Position numbers and translations under genes: made by a program. A stretch of 62,646 bases of DNA from JAQUBU01 sp036677685 (GTDB lineage Bacteria > Bacillota > Syntrophomonadia > Syntrophomonadales > Syntrophomonadaceae). Positions 1 to 8,597 of this stretch are shown piece after piece. The notes beneath the pieces are model-generated. The model was not told the DNA's origin. It worked only from the letters and a program-made list of their open reading frames with translations, and searched no databases. Where the stretch lies: the NCBI GenBank assembly GCA_036677685.1, contig JAVBWA010000051.1, positions 1 through 62,646 of the forward strand. Direction: 5' to 3'. Numbering within the stretch: position 1 is the stretch's first letter; each line of letters begins with the position of its first letter.

Positions 1-75
1 CGAACACGGCAGTTAAGCTCTCCAGCGCCGATGGTACTGCGGTTTAGCCGTGGGAGAGTAGGACATTGCCAGGAA
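1..75 (+). rRNA. 5S ribosomal RNA, 3' part (cut by window edge)
   Basis: The first bases read like the 3' two-thirds of a bacterial 5S rRNA: a CGAACACGGCAGTTAAGC block (loop B/helix III region) followed by the closing GGGAGAGTAGGACATTGCCAGG strand. The 5' end lies outside the window, so this is probably the tail of an rRNA operon. The end is placed where pairing with the missing 5' strand should stop. Confidence 0.9.
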
Positions 76-187
76 TTATTTATTTTCTGACAGGTCGAGA
101 TGCGAAACGAGCGCAACGAAGATTCACGTCTACCCTACGGGTACTTCTTGTGTTCCCTGCGGTCACGATTAATGTTGCGATGTGACC

Positions 188-213
188 GACCCCAGACGAA
201 GTCAGGGGTTTCC
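188..213 (+). terminator. Terminator after the rRNA gene
   Basis: ACCCC-A-GAC / GTC-A-GGGGT forms a hairpin with a GAA loop and is followed by a T-rich run on the plus strand. It lies downstream of the 5S gene and ends just before the stop codon of the convergent lipoprotein gene. It is T-tailed only on the plus strand. Confidence 0.6.
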
Positions 214-224
214 TTATTGTAAAT

Positions 225-1679
225 TTATTTTGAAATCTCTTTTTTCTCACACGATATATATGTAAAGAAAATGTCCTCCAGAGGTTGATTTATCGTAAAC
301 TCAATAATCCACTCACACTGCGGCTCCAAAATTGAACCCGGATTATTATAAACCAGATGCTGCCCCATCTTCCAAAAGTTCAGACCCCTATTTTCTTCTT
401 TCTTCATTTCTCTGAATACCGCCTGAGCATTTTTTGACTGCTCAGCCATCGGCTCATCGGGAGTGCCATCCAACTCATTAAAATAATAACCTTTTATACT
501 TGCTTCCCATTTTTCCTCGCCAGATATGGTTTTTTGCTTTTCCAGTCCTGTTAACTCATAAATATATGAGCCATGATCGCTCCAGCCTTTAGCTGTATAA
601 ACGCCATCGTTTAGGCTAAGATAACTGGAGGGTTTGTGGCTATAACTTGAATTTCCCAGATATCTTTGTGCAATTTGGTCAAAACGTTCGGTGGTAACAG
701 GCAGATCATCGGCTGATGTAATTGCTATCGCATAAATAAACTTTGTTAACTGGTCCCAATCAGGATGCCTCCCTTTGCCAAATACGGGCAGATAGCGAAG
801 TTCCAGCGAGTTCTTGTTAAAATAATCATTAAAAAAGATGATAGTAGCCGGTGATATGTCACTGTTGCCGTTTTCTATCTGATTAACATAAAAATCATGC
901 TGATATTCATATTTCCACTTTTTTAACGAGAGTTTCGCTTCCTCAGAAGGCTGCATATTCCAGTCAACCGGGGCCGCCTTTTCATTAGCTATCCTGATCC
1001 CGCCCCACTTGTCACCTTGTTTGACAAATATAATATCATCCCCCACATTAAGCACGTCCATAAAAGCATCATCCCAGACAGTATCAACAAGGGGTTTGCC
1101 ATTTGCGGTTAAATAGCCATACTTTTTATTCTTTTCCACCTTGATAAATGGTTCAACTTCCTCATAATATGTAAGATGGATAAAGTCAAATTGAGGCTTT
1201 ATAGCCATATTGCCATCTTGATCGACCGCTCCCCAAAGCTCATTTTCCTTAACCCTTACAAGTCCATTTGCTTTGTAACCATCAGGCATTTCCGGATTTA
1301 AGACCTCGTCAAAGCATGGTTTAATAATTTCGATTCCATCTTTATTATAAAGCCCCCATTTACCATCCCTTTTGGCAAAAACTAGCTTTAACATGATCTC
1401 ATATTCTTCAAAACCGGAAAGGAGGCAATCAGCGCGATCATTATTTAGCGTTTTTGTTCCATTTTCTTCAGTGGTAATCGTATAATTACTCTTTTGTTCC
1501 CCAGATTCACCAAGCCAATATTTTACAGTAATATCTTCGGTCGTTATTGACTCCTTTTTTATCTCAGACCTATTCTCCTTATTGCTTTTTTCTTGTTTTA
1601 TAGAGTTATTTCTGAAACAACCGGTTACAGTGGTCAGAAGCAATAAAATAAACATAATTAATGCCAGCCGTTTTCTCAA
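225..1679 (-). CDS. WG-repeat lipoprotein
   Basis: Predicted exported lipoprotein. The N-terminus has a basic stretch, a hydrophobic helix and a lipobox ending in TVTGC, so the mature protein should be anchored by a lipidated Cys. The next 200 residues contain several WG/KWG-type repeats (WGLYNKDG, WGAVDQDG, YGYLTANG), a motif of bacterial surface and regulatory proteins without an assigned activity. The C-terminal half is not recognised. A TTG at 1679 is preferred over the upstream ATG at 1706 because GGAGG sits about 8 bases before it and it gives a normal signal peptide (MRKRLALIMF). The gene stands alone and converges with the rRNA operon. Confidence 0.75.
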   Translation of the reverse strand: MRKRLALIMFILLLLTTVTGCFRNNSIKQEKSNKENRSEIKKESITTEDITVKYWLGESGEQKSNYTITTEENGTKTLNNDRADCLLSGFEEYEIMLKLVFAKRDGKWGLYNKDGIEIIKPCFDEVLNPEMPDGYKANGLVRVKENELWGAVDQDGNMAIKPQFDFIHLTYYEEVEPFIKVEKNKKYGYLTANGKPLVDTVWDDAFMDVLNVGDDIIFVKQGDKWGGIRIANEKAAPVDWNMQPSEEAKLSLKKWKYEYQHDFYVNQIENGNSDISPATIIFFNDYFNKNSLELRYLPVFGKGRHPDWDQLTKFIYAIAITSADDLPVTTERFDQIAQRYLGNSSYSHKPSSYLSLNDGVYTAKGWSDHGSYIYELTGLEKQKTISGEEKWEASIKGYYFNELDGTPDEPMAEQSKNAQAVFREMKKEENRGLNFWKMGQHLVYNNPGSILEPQCEWIIEFTINQPLEDIFFTYISCEKKEISK

Positions 1680-1706
1680 GCGATAGCCTCCAATCGGCAA
1701 AATCAT

Positions 1707-2070
1707 CTTACATTAAGATACGGTTTTACCATCTATAGCTTTCATTTTTAAGGTTAAAAGGGGACGGGGGTATTTACTGCCCCGTACCCTGGTCCGATAT
1801 TACGGATACCTTTAGGTGCTATTCAAGAAGCCCGTTCAATCGACGTCCCCTGGTCTTAACCCGCCTCCAAAAGCAAGAAACGCTGCCCAGGCAGCCAAGC
1901 CGTTGAGGTCGTGGACTTAACAAGTTAACAATTAACTTAATAACGATAATAGAGTGGTACATACTTTTAATACATATATATAACAGGTTTTTTTATAACT
2001 GAACTTAAGAATAATTTGTGACAATTATCTTCAATTTGAATACTATATATTAACTTAGACATAAGGAGGG
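1707..2070. other. Intergenic region with a partial palindromic repeat
   Basis: No gene is seen. Positions 1818-1846 match one arm of the 119-nt palindromic element found complete at 19446-19564 and 27727-27845 (shared core TTCAAGAAGCCCGTTCAATC). The rest is AT-rich and probably holds the promoter of the next gene; no convincing -35/-10 pair was fixed. Confidence 0.5.
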
Positions 2071-2076
2071 TTGAAT

Positions 2077-2484
2077 GTGAATAGTCTTTGTCATGAAAAA
2101 AACTGGCGTGAGTTTCAAAATTTTCACGAAAGGCGCGATTGCCCGGAAGAAGTAGAATTGTTTGTTTTGGAAAGTTCTACTCCTCGCAACCATCAGACCG
2201 GGGTTTCTCCGAATATAAAATTTATTAAACTGGTGTTCGGACCTCGGCTGGATCTGGCGTGCAGTATTGAAGTTGATATGTGGAAGGGAACTACCAAGGT
2301 TCCGATTAGGGTTAAGGAAACCCGGGATAGGTGTTTTAGAACCGATGTTATAAAGGTTATCCCCATTAATTCCCTGGATGGCGGAACGCTTTACAAGGTT
2401 CGTGTCAAAGCATTTTTTGTAGACCACTGTGGAGAAACTATTAAAAAAATTCAAATGATAAGCTTCACAACAGGGTGCAAATAA
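2077..2484 (+). CDS. Small protein with an SbsA-type Ig-like domain
   Basis: About 135 residues. From residue 30 on, the pattern resembles the bacterial Ig-like domain of S-layer/SbsA type (Big_5): a GVSPN turn, a strand with VFGPRLD, then GGTLYKVRVKA and a final ISFTTG strand. No signal peptide is visible, so either the protein is cytosolic or the N-terminus is atypical. GTG at 2077 is chosen because AAGGAGGG (2063-2070) is 6 bases upstream; the TTG at 2071 would touch the ribosome binding site. Several Cys residues are present. Function is unknown; the Ig-like call is moderately sure. A terminator follows directly. Confidence 0.65.
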   Translation: MNSLCHEKNWREFQNFHERRDCPEEVELFVLESSTPRNHQTGVSPNIKFIKLVFGPRLDLACSIEVDMWKGTTKVPIRVKETRDRCFRTDVIKVIPINSLDGGTLYKVRVKAFFVDHCGETIKKIQMISFTTGCK

Positions 2485-2492
2485 ACGACATA

Positions 2493-2528
2493 AAATTAGA
2501 GGGAGCTGTATGCCTCCTCTAATTTTTT
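2493..2528 (+). terminator. Rho-independent terminator
   Basis: AAATTAGAGG and CCTCTAATTT form a 10-bp stem followed by a T run, just after the Ig-like protein gene. Confidence 0.85.
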
Positions 2529-3129
2529 GCCCGTACGCCCAGGCGTCATTTTTAGGGTGGAAATCCTGAATGGAGTCTGGAGAGTGCCTAACATTAGCCG
2601 AAAACAAGGGTGTCTGTCTGCTGCAGGATAGAATTTCAAGTAAGCCGAAGCTACCCTTAAATCGAGGTACACTGTTTTGTTCGCTATCCGAATGGCTTCA
2701 GTCGTTTAGAACACGAGAGAACCATCCTCCTTATCACTCCTTTGAAAAGCCCCAGTGTTTCCAAATCTATCTTGTATTCCGATGGAAGAAAAGCAGCCGG
2801 AGAGGGTATATTTATTGTCAAACTCTTTGACCCAGAAGGGCTTATTGCAAGCTGGCTCTCTCTTTTCCGTTTCCCCTCCTTCCTATAGCCTGAAATAACC
2901 TAAAATGGAAAAATAAAATAGAATAATATCGGAGGGCCTTCTTCATCAACCTTCAGATTCGGAATTTACTGCATTTGACTATATATTATTGCTTATCCTA
3001 TTTACCCAAAAATTAAAATTGTTATAAATTACTAGGCAAAAATGGAAGGATAATGCTTAATTATGTAGAATTTTGTTGATGCTTACTTTTCTGTAAGAAA
3101 AGAAATTAAAAGGAAGGGAAGGTTTTAAA
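2529..3129. other. 600-base gene-poor region, partly unexplained
   Basis: No gene with a ribosome binding site is evident. Between about 2560 and 2880 both strands stay open for unusually long stretches (plus strand 2570-2830; minus strand in two blocks split by a stop) although base composition is ordinary, as seen in structured RNA or decayed coding DNA. I do not recognise it as RNase P RNA, tmRNA or 6S RNA. The final 150 bases are AT-rich and should contain the promoter of the secreted hydrolase gene at 3130. Confidence 0.35.
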
Positions 3130-3903
3130 ATGAAGAGAGTAAGCACCAGAATCCACACTTCGATGACACTTTTGTTGCTGCTGACATTTATAGTGTCATC
3201 CGTATTTGTTGTTCCGAAGCCGGCAGAAGCCAGTACCAGAGAAAAGGTGGTACTGGCCAAGGGGACGGTCTATGCCACCGATATGTACATAATTAAAAGC
3301 GGTCAACCTGGACCGGTAGTTATGATTGTAGGCGGAGTTCACGGCAATGAAACGGCAGGCTACATAGCGGCGGGAAAAATGATAGATACCAGCATCAAAA
3401 AGGGTACCTTGCTGGTAATACCTCAGGCTAACCGTCTGGCAGTCGAGCATAAAACGCGCTATTATGGGGGGAGTGGTGATTTAAACCGCGATTTTCCCCA
3501 GGGTAAGTATGAATCGCCTGATGGGACCCTATCCCGAGCTATTTGGGCAGCAGTGAAGGATTATAATGTTAAATACGTAATGGACATGCATGAAGGCTAC
3601 GACTATTATAAAAACCAGTCAAGCAGTTCGGTGGGGCAAAGCCTGATTTATTACCCCAATGGCGATATTCTCGCCAATATGAATTCTATAATTGGTACCG
3701 TAAATAGTATGATTAGCTACAGTTATCAAAAGTTTAGCCTTTTGCGCTATCCGGTCAAGGGCAGCCTGACCAGAGCTACGGCGCAGTATCTGGGTACTAA
3801 AAGTTTTATTTTTGAGACTTGCAGCAAGCAAACGCTTTCTACCCGGGTTCACTATCAACAGGTAGCTGCCGAAAGACTGCTTAAAAGACTGTACATGTTA
3901 TAA
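3130..3903 (+). CDS. Secreted M14/succinylglutamate desuccinylase-like zinc hydrolase
   Basis: Probable extracellular zinc-dependent amidohydrolase or carboxypeptidase of the M14/AstE-AspA superfamily. A signal peptide covers residues 1-35 (hydrophobic core, AEAS cleavage-like end). Zinc ligand motifs are in order: GGVHGNETAG (H71, E74) and DMHEGYD (H154). The substrate-binding Asn-Arg pair is in DLNRDFP (119-120) and a candidate catalytic Glu is E229 in FIFET. At 257 residues it has only the catalytic core. It is monocistronic with a good ribosome binding site and its own terminator. The substrate (cell-wall peptide or N-acyl amino acid) cannot be told from sequence. Confidence 0.75.
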   Translation: MKRVSTRIHTSMTLLLLLTFIVSSVFVVPKPAEASTREKVVLAKGTVYATDMYIIKSGQPGPVVMIVGGVHGNETAGYIAAGKMIDTSIKKGTLLVIPQANRLAVEHKTRYYGGSGDLNRDFPQGKYESPDGTLSRAIWAAVKDYNVKYVMDMHEGYDYYKNQSSSSVGQSLIYYPNGDILANMNSIIGTVNSMISYSYQKFSLLRYPVKGSLTRATAQYLGTKSFIFETCSKQTLSTRVHYQQVAAERLLKRLYML

Positions 3904-3917
3904 CGAGGCGAAAGGGG

Positions 3918-3947
3918 AAACGGGGTTGCTCTGCAACCCCGTTTTTT
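3918..3947 (+). terminator. Rho-independent terminator
   Basis: AACGGGGTTG / CAACCCCGTT, 10-bp stem with a short loop and a following T run, 15 bases after the hydrolase stop. Confidence 0.9.
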
Positions 3948-4152
3948 ACTCCTCTTCTTCCGTCGTAAATTCTCCTCTTCAACCTGCTTGCGGATGATAA
4001 CAACCCCATCCCCTCACAATTACTTCTGGTTCCTTAAGTAAATATGACGAAAAAAACAGAAAAAACAGGAACAAAGTCCTAGTGTGTTCGACAATATTCC
4101 GTTATAAAATATGTTTATTGACACTATCAAAATATAATAAGGAGGTTGGGAT

Positions 4153-5313
4153 ATGAGGAGAAAATTTTCACTGTTTCTAATTGTAATCTTGTCGATGTTT
4201 TTAATTGTCACACCGGTTTTAGCCAAAGGCGGCAATGGCAGCGGCGGGGGGAACGGAGGCGGGAATGGCGGCGGCAACGGCAACGGGGGAGGCCATGCTT
4301 CCAGTCAATCAACAAGTGCTGGAAAAACGAGCAACGCAAAATCTGACAGCAATGTTAAAACTACAACTGCCGGACAGACCAACAAACAGGGGACTGTAAA
4401 ACAGTCCAAAAGCAAAATACTTGAGGGTATGAGTGAGCAGCAGATAAATAATGTTAAAGAAAAACTGACGCAAACACGGGCTCAAGTTCAGAAAAAGACA
4501 TTTAAAGATACTTCAACGCACTGGGCTCAGAAAAATATTGCCAGTGTACAAAGTTTGGGTTTAATCAGCGGGTATCAAGATGGCAGTTTTCAGCCTGACA
4601 GTCCGGTGACTTGTGCTGAAGCCATGGTAATGGCAGTAAATCTGGCAGAAACACTGGGAACCGAGCAATTAATCCAAGCAGAAATCAGCGAGCAAACACC
4701 GGCCGAACAAGAAAGTACTCCTACAGAAACCACAACTGATACAGATGTTCCGGAATGGGCTGCAGGTAAGGCACAAGTAGCTTCACAATTGAGAATTGTC
4801 AACATGAGCAGATTCCATAGTACAGTTCAGGCTAGCCGGGCGCAGACCGCAGTAATGCTGGCAAAAGCCCTAAATCTCGATCCGGTGGACACCACTGGAA
4901 CTTCTTTTAGCGACTCGGTTTTAATTTCAGGGGAAGACCTGGGTTACATTTTAGCATTAAAAGAAGCTGGAATTATATTTGGAAGCACAGATGGCAAATT
5001 TAATCCCAACAACAACGTTACCCGCGCAGAAATTGCAGCTATGCTGGATAGAGCGGTAGATACCGTAGACGGTGACGAAGAAACAAGTGAAGAAACAAGC
5101 GAAGGGGCAACAGAACCTTCAACTGAAACCACTGAGGGTTCAACCGGTACAACTGAGGGTTCAACCGGTACAACTGAAGGTTCAACCGGGACTGAGACCT
5201 CAACCGGGACTTCTGAAACCTCAACAGGTACTTCTGAAACAACCGGAACCACCGAGACTGCAAGCGAGCCTGAGGCTACTCCAGAGACTCCTGTAGAATC
5301 TACTGTCCAATAA
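4153..5313 (+). CDS. SLH-domain surface protein with Gly-rich and Thr-rich tails
   Basis: Exported cell-surface protein. The signal peptide ends near residue 25 (VTPVLA), followed by a run of GGN/GGG repeats (26-47). Three S-layer homology-like units follow: about 118-170 (FKDTSTHWAQKNI, DGSFQPDSPVTCAEA), about 200-245 (weaker), and about 252-302 (DGKFNPNNNVTRAEIAAML). SLH units anchor proteins to cell-wall polymers. The C-terminus is a low-complexity Thr/Glu/Ser/Gly tail with near-identical EGSTGTT repeats, also visible as DNA repeats around 5125-5230. AAGGAGG lies 7 bases before the ATG. No enzymatic domain was found; an adhesive or structural role is inferred. Confidence 0.85.
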   Translation: MRRKFSLFLIVILSMFLIVTPVLAKGGNGSGGGNGGGNGGGNGNGGGHASSQSTSAGKTSNAKSDSNVKTTTAGQTNKQGTVKQSKSKILEGMSEQQINNVKEKLTQTRAQVQKKTFKDTSTHWAQKNIASVQSLGLISGYQDGSFQPDSPVTCAEAMVMAVNLAETLGTEQLIQAEISEQTPAEQESTPTETTTDTDVPEWAAGKAQVASQLRIVNMSRFHSTVQASRAQTAVMLAKALNLDPVDTTGTSFSDSVLISGEDLGYILALKEAGIIFGSTDGKFNPNNNVTRAEIAAMLDRAVDTVDGDEETSEETSEGATEPSTETTEGSTGTTEGSTGTTEGSTGTETSTGTSETSTGTSETTGTTETASEPEATPETPVESTVQ

Positions 5314-5370
5314 TAGAGCGGCAACCCCGGCTGTTTTGCCTTCTTCATTTTAAAAAAGTTCTCAGAAAAT

Positions 5371-5406
5371 AGTTAACCCCCGATTCTTATCGAACCGGGG
5401 GTTAAT
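5371..5406. terminator. Bidirectional terminator
   Basis: TTAACCCCCG and CGGGGGTTAA form a long stem between two convergent genes, with A-rich DNA on one side and T-rich on the other, so it can serve both the SLH gene and the flagellar genes. Confidence 0.8.
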
Positions 5407-5410
5407 TGAT

Positions 5411-5776
5411 TTATTTGGTATTCTGGTTTAGTTGCTTAAATAATATTTCGGCCAAGCCCGTTGTTTGTGACTTGCTCATCTGTTTGGAGTATTCTTCATA
5501 AAGCATGGATTCCCACACATCGGTGGCAAAACTGTTCCCCATCAGATCGGATTTGGGAATCGTTGCCCGCATAGCATTAAGGATCTGGTTGAGAAAAACA
5601 CTCTCAAGCTCCTGACAGGATTTAAGTAATTCTTTCTCATCCTTCTCTTTTTGTTTGCTGGCCTTTTCCAGGGCATCGGCAAATTTTTGAGCTTTATCAA
5701 TATCCTTGCTTACTTCCGCATTATTTATGGCGGAGTTGCCTATTGCGGAACCAAATGATACAGAATCTAGCTTCAT
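5411..5776 (-). CDS. Flagellar rod-binding protein, FlgJ N-terminal domain only
   Basis: 121 residues, matching the rod-binding domain of FlgJ (about residues 45-115): LESVFLNQILNAMRAT, then an F-W-MLYEEYSKQMSKS stretch and GLAEILFKQL. The muramidase half of proteobacterial FlgJ is absent, as is usual in Firmicutes. It should help rod assembly in the periplasm-equivalent space. It is transcribed after flgG with a 24-base gap and a good GGAGGT ribosome binding site. No other flagellar genes are in the window, so this is a satellite of the main flagellar cluster. Confidence 0.85.
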   Translation of the reverse strand: MKLDSVSFGSAIGNSAINNAEVSKDIDKAQKFADALEKASKQKEKDEKELLKSCQELESVFLNQILNAMRATIPKSDLMGNSFATDVWESMLYEEYSKQMSKSQTTGLAEILFKQLNQNTK

Positions 5777-5800
5777 CTTTGGCTGACCTCCTAGTTAATT

Positions 5801-6586
5801 CTACCGCCGAAGATTAGCTGCGGTTTGCAACATTTCATCGGATGAAGTGATTACTTTCGAGTTAATTTCATAAGCCCGCTGAGCCGTAATAAGACCCACC
5901 ATTTCCTCAACTATCTTTACATTGGACATTTCCAGATAACCGGGTTCCAGCGATATAGTTTTATCGGATTCAGGATCCCAATCCACCGGCTCACCGGAGT
6001 TGGGTGTGACCTGATAGAGGTTCTTTCCCATTTTTTGCAGGCCTGCCGGGTTCATAAACCTGCAGACCTTTAATTGTCCGGCTTCCTCGGGATCGTTGCT
6101 GCCCGGAACTTTATAAGTAATCTTGCCATCATCGGCTATACTTACATCATATGCTCCTTCTTCCAGAGTCTCAGCACCTTCCAAACGGTAGCCATCTGCA
6201 TTAACCAACTGTCCTTCGGCATCGATTTTAAAAGCGCCGTCTCTAGTATAAAGAAGCTCATCGTAGCCAGGTACATTTATGGCATAAAACCCTGGTCCGT
6301 TAATGGCTACATCAAGGGGATTTTCTGTAGATTGCATGTTTCCGGTTTCGAAGATAGTGTTAATGGCGGCTGGCTTAACGCCCAGTCCAACCAATAATCC
6401 AACTGGTTCATTGCGGTTCTCATCAGCGGCGGGACGTTTGATGGTTTGATAAAGCAGGTCCTGAAATTCCACCCTTTGTTTCTTGAAACCAACGGTGTTG
6501 ACATTTGACATGTTGTGGGCCAGCGTGTCAACATTGAGTTGTTGTGCACACATACCTGTGCTGGCCGTATAGAGAGACCTCATCAT
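5801..6586 (-). CDS. flgG: Flagellar basal-body rod protein FlgG
   Basis: Distal rod protein of the flagellum. The N-terminal motif MRSLYTASTGMCAQQLNVD followed by NMSNVNTVGFKK is the signature of rod/hook proteins, and the C-terminal helix (VEEMVGLITAQRAYEINSK, ending LQTAANLRR) is the matching conserved block. About 261 residues, typical of FlgG. ATG at 6586 (or 6583) is chosen because GGAGG lies 9 bases upstream; the longer frame to 6640 adds residues foreign to the family. It is the first gene of a two-gene unit with the rod-binding protein. Whether it is FlgG or a FlgF-like paralogue cannot be fully settled. Confidence 0.87.
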   Translation of the reverse strand: MMRSLYTASTGMCAQQLNVDTLAHNMSNVNTVGFKKQRVEFQDLLYQTIKRPAADENRNEPVGLLVGLGVKPAAINTIFETGNMQSTENPLDVAINGPGFYAINVPGYDELLYTRDGAFKIDAEGQLVNADGYRLEGAETLEEGAYDVSIADDGKITYKVPGSNDPEEAGQLKVCRFMNPAGLQKMGKNLYQVTPNSGEPVDWDPESDKTISLEPGYLEMSNVKIVEEMVGLITAQRAYEINSKVITSSDEMLQTAANLRR

Positions 6587-6902
6587 AAAGCATATCCTCC
6601 TCAAATTAGCGATATACACAGTCGGAAAGCGGTACCTCAATCAGTCAGTACCGCATCGGGCCTCTCATTTAGAGTCCAGCCCATCATAATCCAGGAAAAA
6701 CTTAGCAAACATACTATATATATTATCGTATTTACAAAAATATTGTTTAGCAAAATGAAAAAAATTTTATTAGATGAAAAGAGGCCGGTTCTCCTGTCAT
6801 CTTTTTGGTAAAAATCTCCTATGCATTTAAGAAACATTTCTTGCTAAAGTTCATATATTAAAAATGTACACAGATAATTATTTTAAAAAGGTTGTGAGGA
6901 TA

Positions 6903-7193
6903 ATGATTAAAATATCCGACCTCCGGGCCCGTGATGTGGTTAATATTCTGGATGGCAAAAAATTGGGGAACATTATTGACATAGACCTTGACCTGGATAA
7001 TGGCAAGGTATTGGGTCTGATACTTCCAGGACATAGTCGAAAATACGGTATTTTCTCGCGGCGTGAAGAAATGGCTGTACCGTGGAATAAAATAATCAGA
7101 ATAGGCAGAGATGTAATTCTGGTGGAAGTTCCGGTAGCCCGGGAAATGGATGCCTACCGGCGGGATATGCTCTTAGACGAAGAAAATTATTAA
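6903..7193 (+). CDS. YlmC/YmxH-family PRC-barrel protein
   Basis: 96 residues from ATG 6903, preceded by GTGAGGA. The whole protein is one PRC-barrel-like domain: SDLRARDVVNILDGKKLG, then DIDLDLDNGKVLGLILPG and VPWNKIIRIGRDVILVE. This matches the YlmC/YmxH family of endospore-forming Firmicutes, often listed as sporulation proteins of unknown biochemical role. The longer upstream start (6864) has no ribosome binding site. It stands alone, followed by a dispersed repeat element. Confidence 0.8.
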   Translation: MIKISDLRARDVVNILDGKKLGNIIDIDLDLDNGKVLGLILPGHSRKYGIFSRREEMAVPWNKIIRIGRDVILVEVPVAREMDAYRRDMLLDEENY

Positions 7194-7194
7194 T

Positions 7195-7386
7195 AACGAG
7201 GCGAAGTCTAAAATAATTTTTTTCATCATGTTTGGGTCTTGAGTGAAGCAAAAGGAATGCTTATATACATGTTTCCCGCCTCGCTGCGGCGGTGTGTTGC
7301 CCCCTACGAGGACCACTTATATTGATTCCTTTCGGGAATGATTAAATTGTGAAGAAACTGCTCCGCAGTTCTTCCGATGCTTAAAA
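7195..7386 (+). repeat. Dispersed intergenic repeat, family 1 (copy 1)
   Basis: Starts with AACGAGGCG, has CGCCTCG about 95 bases later, then GCGGTGTG, a block around CTACGAGGACCACTTATATTG, and ends with a GAA-ACTGC-TCC-GCAGT hairpin and TGCTTAAAA. The same order recurs at 8272-8460, and parts at 16729-16849, 35024-35138 and 39335-39412. All copies lie between genes. Confidence 0.8.
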
Positions 7387-7462
7387 TAAGGGTAACGGTT
7401 GAAAAGAAGCCTTCTATTCGTCATAATAAGGGTCAGGAATACCTTGTATAGAGGTGATCGGA

Positions 7463-7915
7463 ATGCGCTGTCCCTATTGCCAGGAGTATGAAAGCCGGGT
7501 AGTTGATTCACGCTCCAGTGAAGATAATTCATTTATTAGAAGGCGGCGTGAATGTAATGTTTGCAAGCGAAGATTTACCACCTATGAGCGTTTGGAAGAA
7601 CGCGTTTTGATGGTTGTAAAAACAGGCGGCAACCGGGAGCAGTTTAATCGCGACAAAATATTGAACGGTATAGCCAGGGCTTGTGAAAAACGCCCGGTCA
7701 GTATGGAGGACATTGAAAATGTCGTAGCCCAAATTGAGCGGGAACTTAGAGATAGTTTTGATCATGAAGTTAGCAGTAAAATAATTGGCGAAAAGGTTAT
7801 GGACAAGCTGCAGAGTATAGACGAAGTGGCATATGTCCGCTTTGCGTCCGTATACCGGCAATTTGCCGATTTAAACAGCTTTATCAAAACCATAGAACAA
7901 TTAAAACAACGTTAG
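7463..7915 (+). CDS. nrdR: Transcriptional repressor NrdR
   Basis: Nucleotide-sensing repressor of ribonucleotide reductase genes. It starts with the zinc ribbon MRCPYC and a second pair CNVCKRRFTTYER; the ATP-cone follows (about 45-140: VVKTGGNREQFNRDKI, ending VRFASVYRQFADLNSF). Length of 150 residues is typical. ATG at 7463 is taken over GTG 7454 because GAGGTGAT precedes it and MRCPYC is the invariant family start. No nrd genes are nearby, so its targets lie elsewhere. Confidence 0.95.
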   Translation: MRCPYCQEYESRVVDSRSSEDNSFIRRRRECNVCKRRFTTYERLEERVLMVVKTGGNREQFNRDKILNGIARACEKRPVSMEDIENVVAQIERELRDSFDHEVSSKIIGEKVMDKLQSIDEVAYVRFASVYRQFADLNSFIKTIEQLKQR

Positions 7916-7927
7916 CATCTATAATAT

Positions 7928-8218
7928 CTATGGTTCGGCTAGCCGGTTTTCCAAAAGGTCGCGGGCATCTTCCACCAATTCTTCCGGCACCGCAATATAT
8001 ACTTCAGCCATAGGCCCTGTAGCCAAAGGAAACTGGGAAATATCTTTGCGGAATAATTTGGCCGGAATTCCGTAACCACGTAATAAACTTTCAATTATAA
8101 TGTCGTCGGGGGGCAGTACTTTGCTAATGGTAATCCAGTTGCCTTTATAAGTTTCAGCGTTGGCACTTTGAGGCTTATTATTTGTTAGCAGGAAATCTTT
8201 GTCATCAGAGGAGTACAT
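7928..8218 (-). CDS. DUF2007-like small protein
   Basis: 96 residues. The core WITISKVLPPDDIIIESLLRG, then GIPAKLF and a final VYIAVPEELVEDARDLL resemble the DUF2007 putative signal-transducing domain, a ferredoxin-like fold with no confirmed function. ATG at 8218 follows AAGGAGGTG with good spacing; the GTG at 8227 overlaps the ribosome binding site. It converges with nrdR with only 12 bases between the stops. Confidence 0.7.
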   Translation of the reverse strand: MYSSDDKDFLLTNNKPQSANAETYKGNWITISKVLPPDDIIIESLLRGYGIPAKLFRKDISQFPLATGPMAEVYIAVPEELVEDARDLLENRLAEP

Positions 8219-8271
8219 ATCAAACACCTCCTTACATTATTGTATGATAAAATCTACAAATAGAGGAATAC

Positions 8272-8460
8272 AACGAGGCTAAAATTGTCTCCCGCTTTTT
8301 AAAACGGTCGGATTACAATTAAGAAATCAGGCAACGGGGTCTAATCCCCGGCCTCGTTGCAGCGGTGTGTTACCCCCTACGGGGACCACTTATATTGATT
8401 ACCTTCGGGAATGATTAAATTGTGTTGAAACTGCTCCGCAGTTTCTTCGGGTGCTTAAAA
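8272..8460 (+). repeat. Dispersed intergenic repeat, family 1 (copy 2)
   Basis: Near-complete second copy in the same orientation as the one at 7195. The block from the CCTCGTTGCAGCGGTGTG region to GGTGCTTAAAA is highly similar, including CTGCTCCGCAG as a short hairpin. It lies upstream of the two-component system genes and could influence their transcript; that is not shown. Confidence 0.8.
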
Positions 8461-8597
8461 CAAAATTAAACAAGAAAGTTTATATTTCGTTGCACCTAAA
8501 ATTAGTGTATCAGAAACACCGGTAAGCAACAAAGCTTAAAGGTTATTTGTTTGCTAGTGCTACTATTACTTAAAGTTAGATAATTGGAGTGTTAAAT

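Noticed and set aside
2050..2607. Minus-strand open frame opposite the Ig-like protein
   Set aside because: It overlaps a gene with a strong ribosome binding site and a terminator on the plus strand; no start signal of its own and no motif.
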